Of a DNA stretch of 32,404 bases, positions 32,231 through 32,404 are shown piece by piece (position 1 is the stretch's first letter; the number at the start of each line of letters is the position of its first letter). The DNA comes from Lachnospiraceae bacterium M18-1 (lineage in GTDB: Bacteria > Bacillota > Clostridia > Lachnospirales > Lachnospiraceae). The stretch lies in the NCBI GenBank assembly GCA_000403295.2, contig KE159611.1, positions 341,435-373,838 of the forward strand. The letters are read 5' to 3'. The notes under the pieces were generated by a model. It was not told the origin of the DNA. It saw nothing but the letters and a program-made list of their open reading frames with translations, and searched no databases. A program made the position numbers and the translations under genes.

Positions 32231-32257
32231 GAGCCGCTTGATTTTCAAGTGGCTCTT
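32231..32257 (+). terminator. Second plus-strand terminator
   Basis: GAGCCGCTTGA pairs with TCAAGTGGCTC around a short T-rich loop and is followed by TTTATATT. It would end toxin transcripts that pass the first hairpin. It overlaps the antisense promoter region. Confidence 0.65.
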
Positions 32258-32287
32258 TATATTATTTATCAGAAATATATTGAAAGG

Positions 32288-32404
32288 GTTACAGGACACA
32301 CCTTGACCAGGCGTGCCCTGTAACTCAGGCCGCCATTTAAAATTGCCTTCGGCAATGGGCGGCCTGAATACCAGCTTTTATGTGCATCCTCCCGACCAAT
32401 CAGC
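32288..32404 (+). repeat. Second copy of the structured repeat, cut by the window edge
   Basis: Hairpin A (32288-32295 with 32317-32324) and hairpin B (32325-32334 with 32358-32367, inner hairpin 32343-32347 with 32351-32355) have the same lengths and loops as at 22001, but the stems differ by compensating changes. The right end is outside the window. Confidence 0.75.

Overview
The window reads as chromosome of an anaerobic Gram-positive Clostridia member, most likely a Lachnospiraceae. The support is AGGAGG-type ribosome sites (several with TTG starts), class III (oxygen-sensitive) ribonucleotide reductase genes, Gram-positive lipoprotein and surface-protein signals, an ECF-sigma/ABC operon and moderate GC with AT-rich insertions. 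The genus assignment is inference. No rRNA, tRNA or CRISPR array was found.

Layout. 1-1190: an IS4-family transposase cut by the left window edge, with its leader hairpin and an outward terminator. 1334-2354: an RlmI-like methyltransferase with a terminator. 2359-6218: thioredoxin reductase and anaerobic RNR (nrdD with a fused glutaredoxin-like domain), driven by a promoter carrying two NrdR boxes spaced exactly three helical turns apart. 6533-8558: acyP-proC-nrdG on the minus strand. 8709-9329: a YgjP-like metalloprotease on the plus strand. 9362-14393: an ECF sigma / membrane protein / ABC ATPase / ABC permease operon. Its permease is split by a 1.6-kb element (about 9557-11182) carrying one 500-aa protein of an uncharacterised family; deleting the element restores the permease frame exactly.

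14582-16317: an AT-rich islet with three small uncharacterised genes, bounded by two identical 39-bp terminator hairpins. 16335-21804: a 1344-aa coiled-coil surface protein and a BTAD-type regulator. 22001-22679: a structured 148-bp repeat, a small membrane protein, and a promoter flanked by an inverted-repeat operator. 22725-31881: a five-gene minus-strand operon (solute-binding lipoprotein, two sugar-type ABC permeases, an HlyD-like adaptor, a MacB/FtsX-like permease) with no ATPase gene, divergent from a two-component system. 31939-32257: a compact type I toxin-antitoxin module, with a 26-aa hydrophobic peptide and a convergent antisense RNA. 32288-32404: a second copy of the structured repeat, cut by the right edge.

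The three most noteworthy items are the putative new transposon family at 9557-11182, the covarying structured repeat family (22001, 32288 and partial copies), and the regulated importer/exporter hybrid locus at 22725-31881. The nrdD-Grx/trxB/NrdR group and the type I toxin module are clear examples of known themes with some unusual details.
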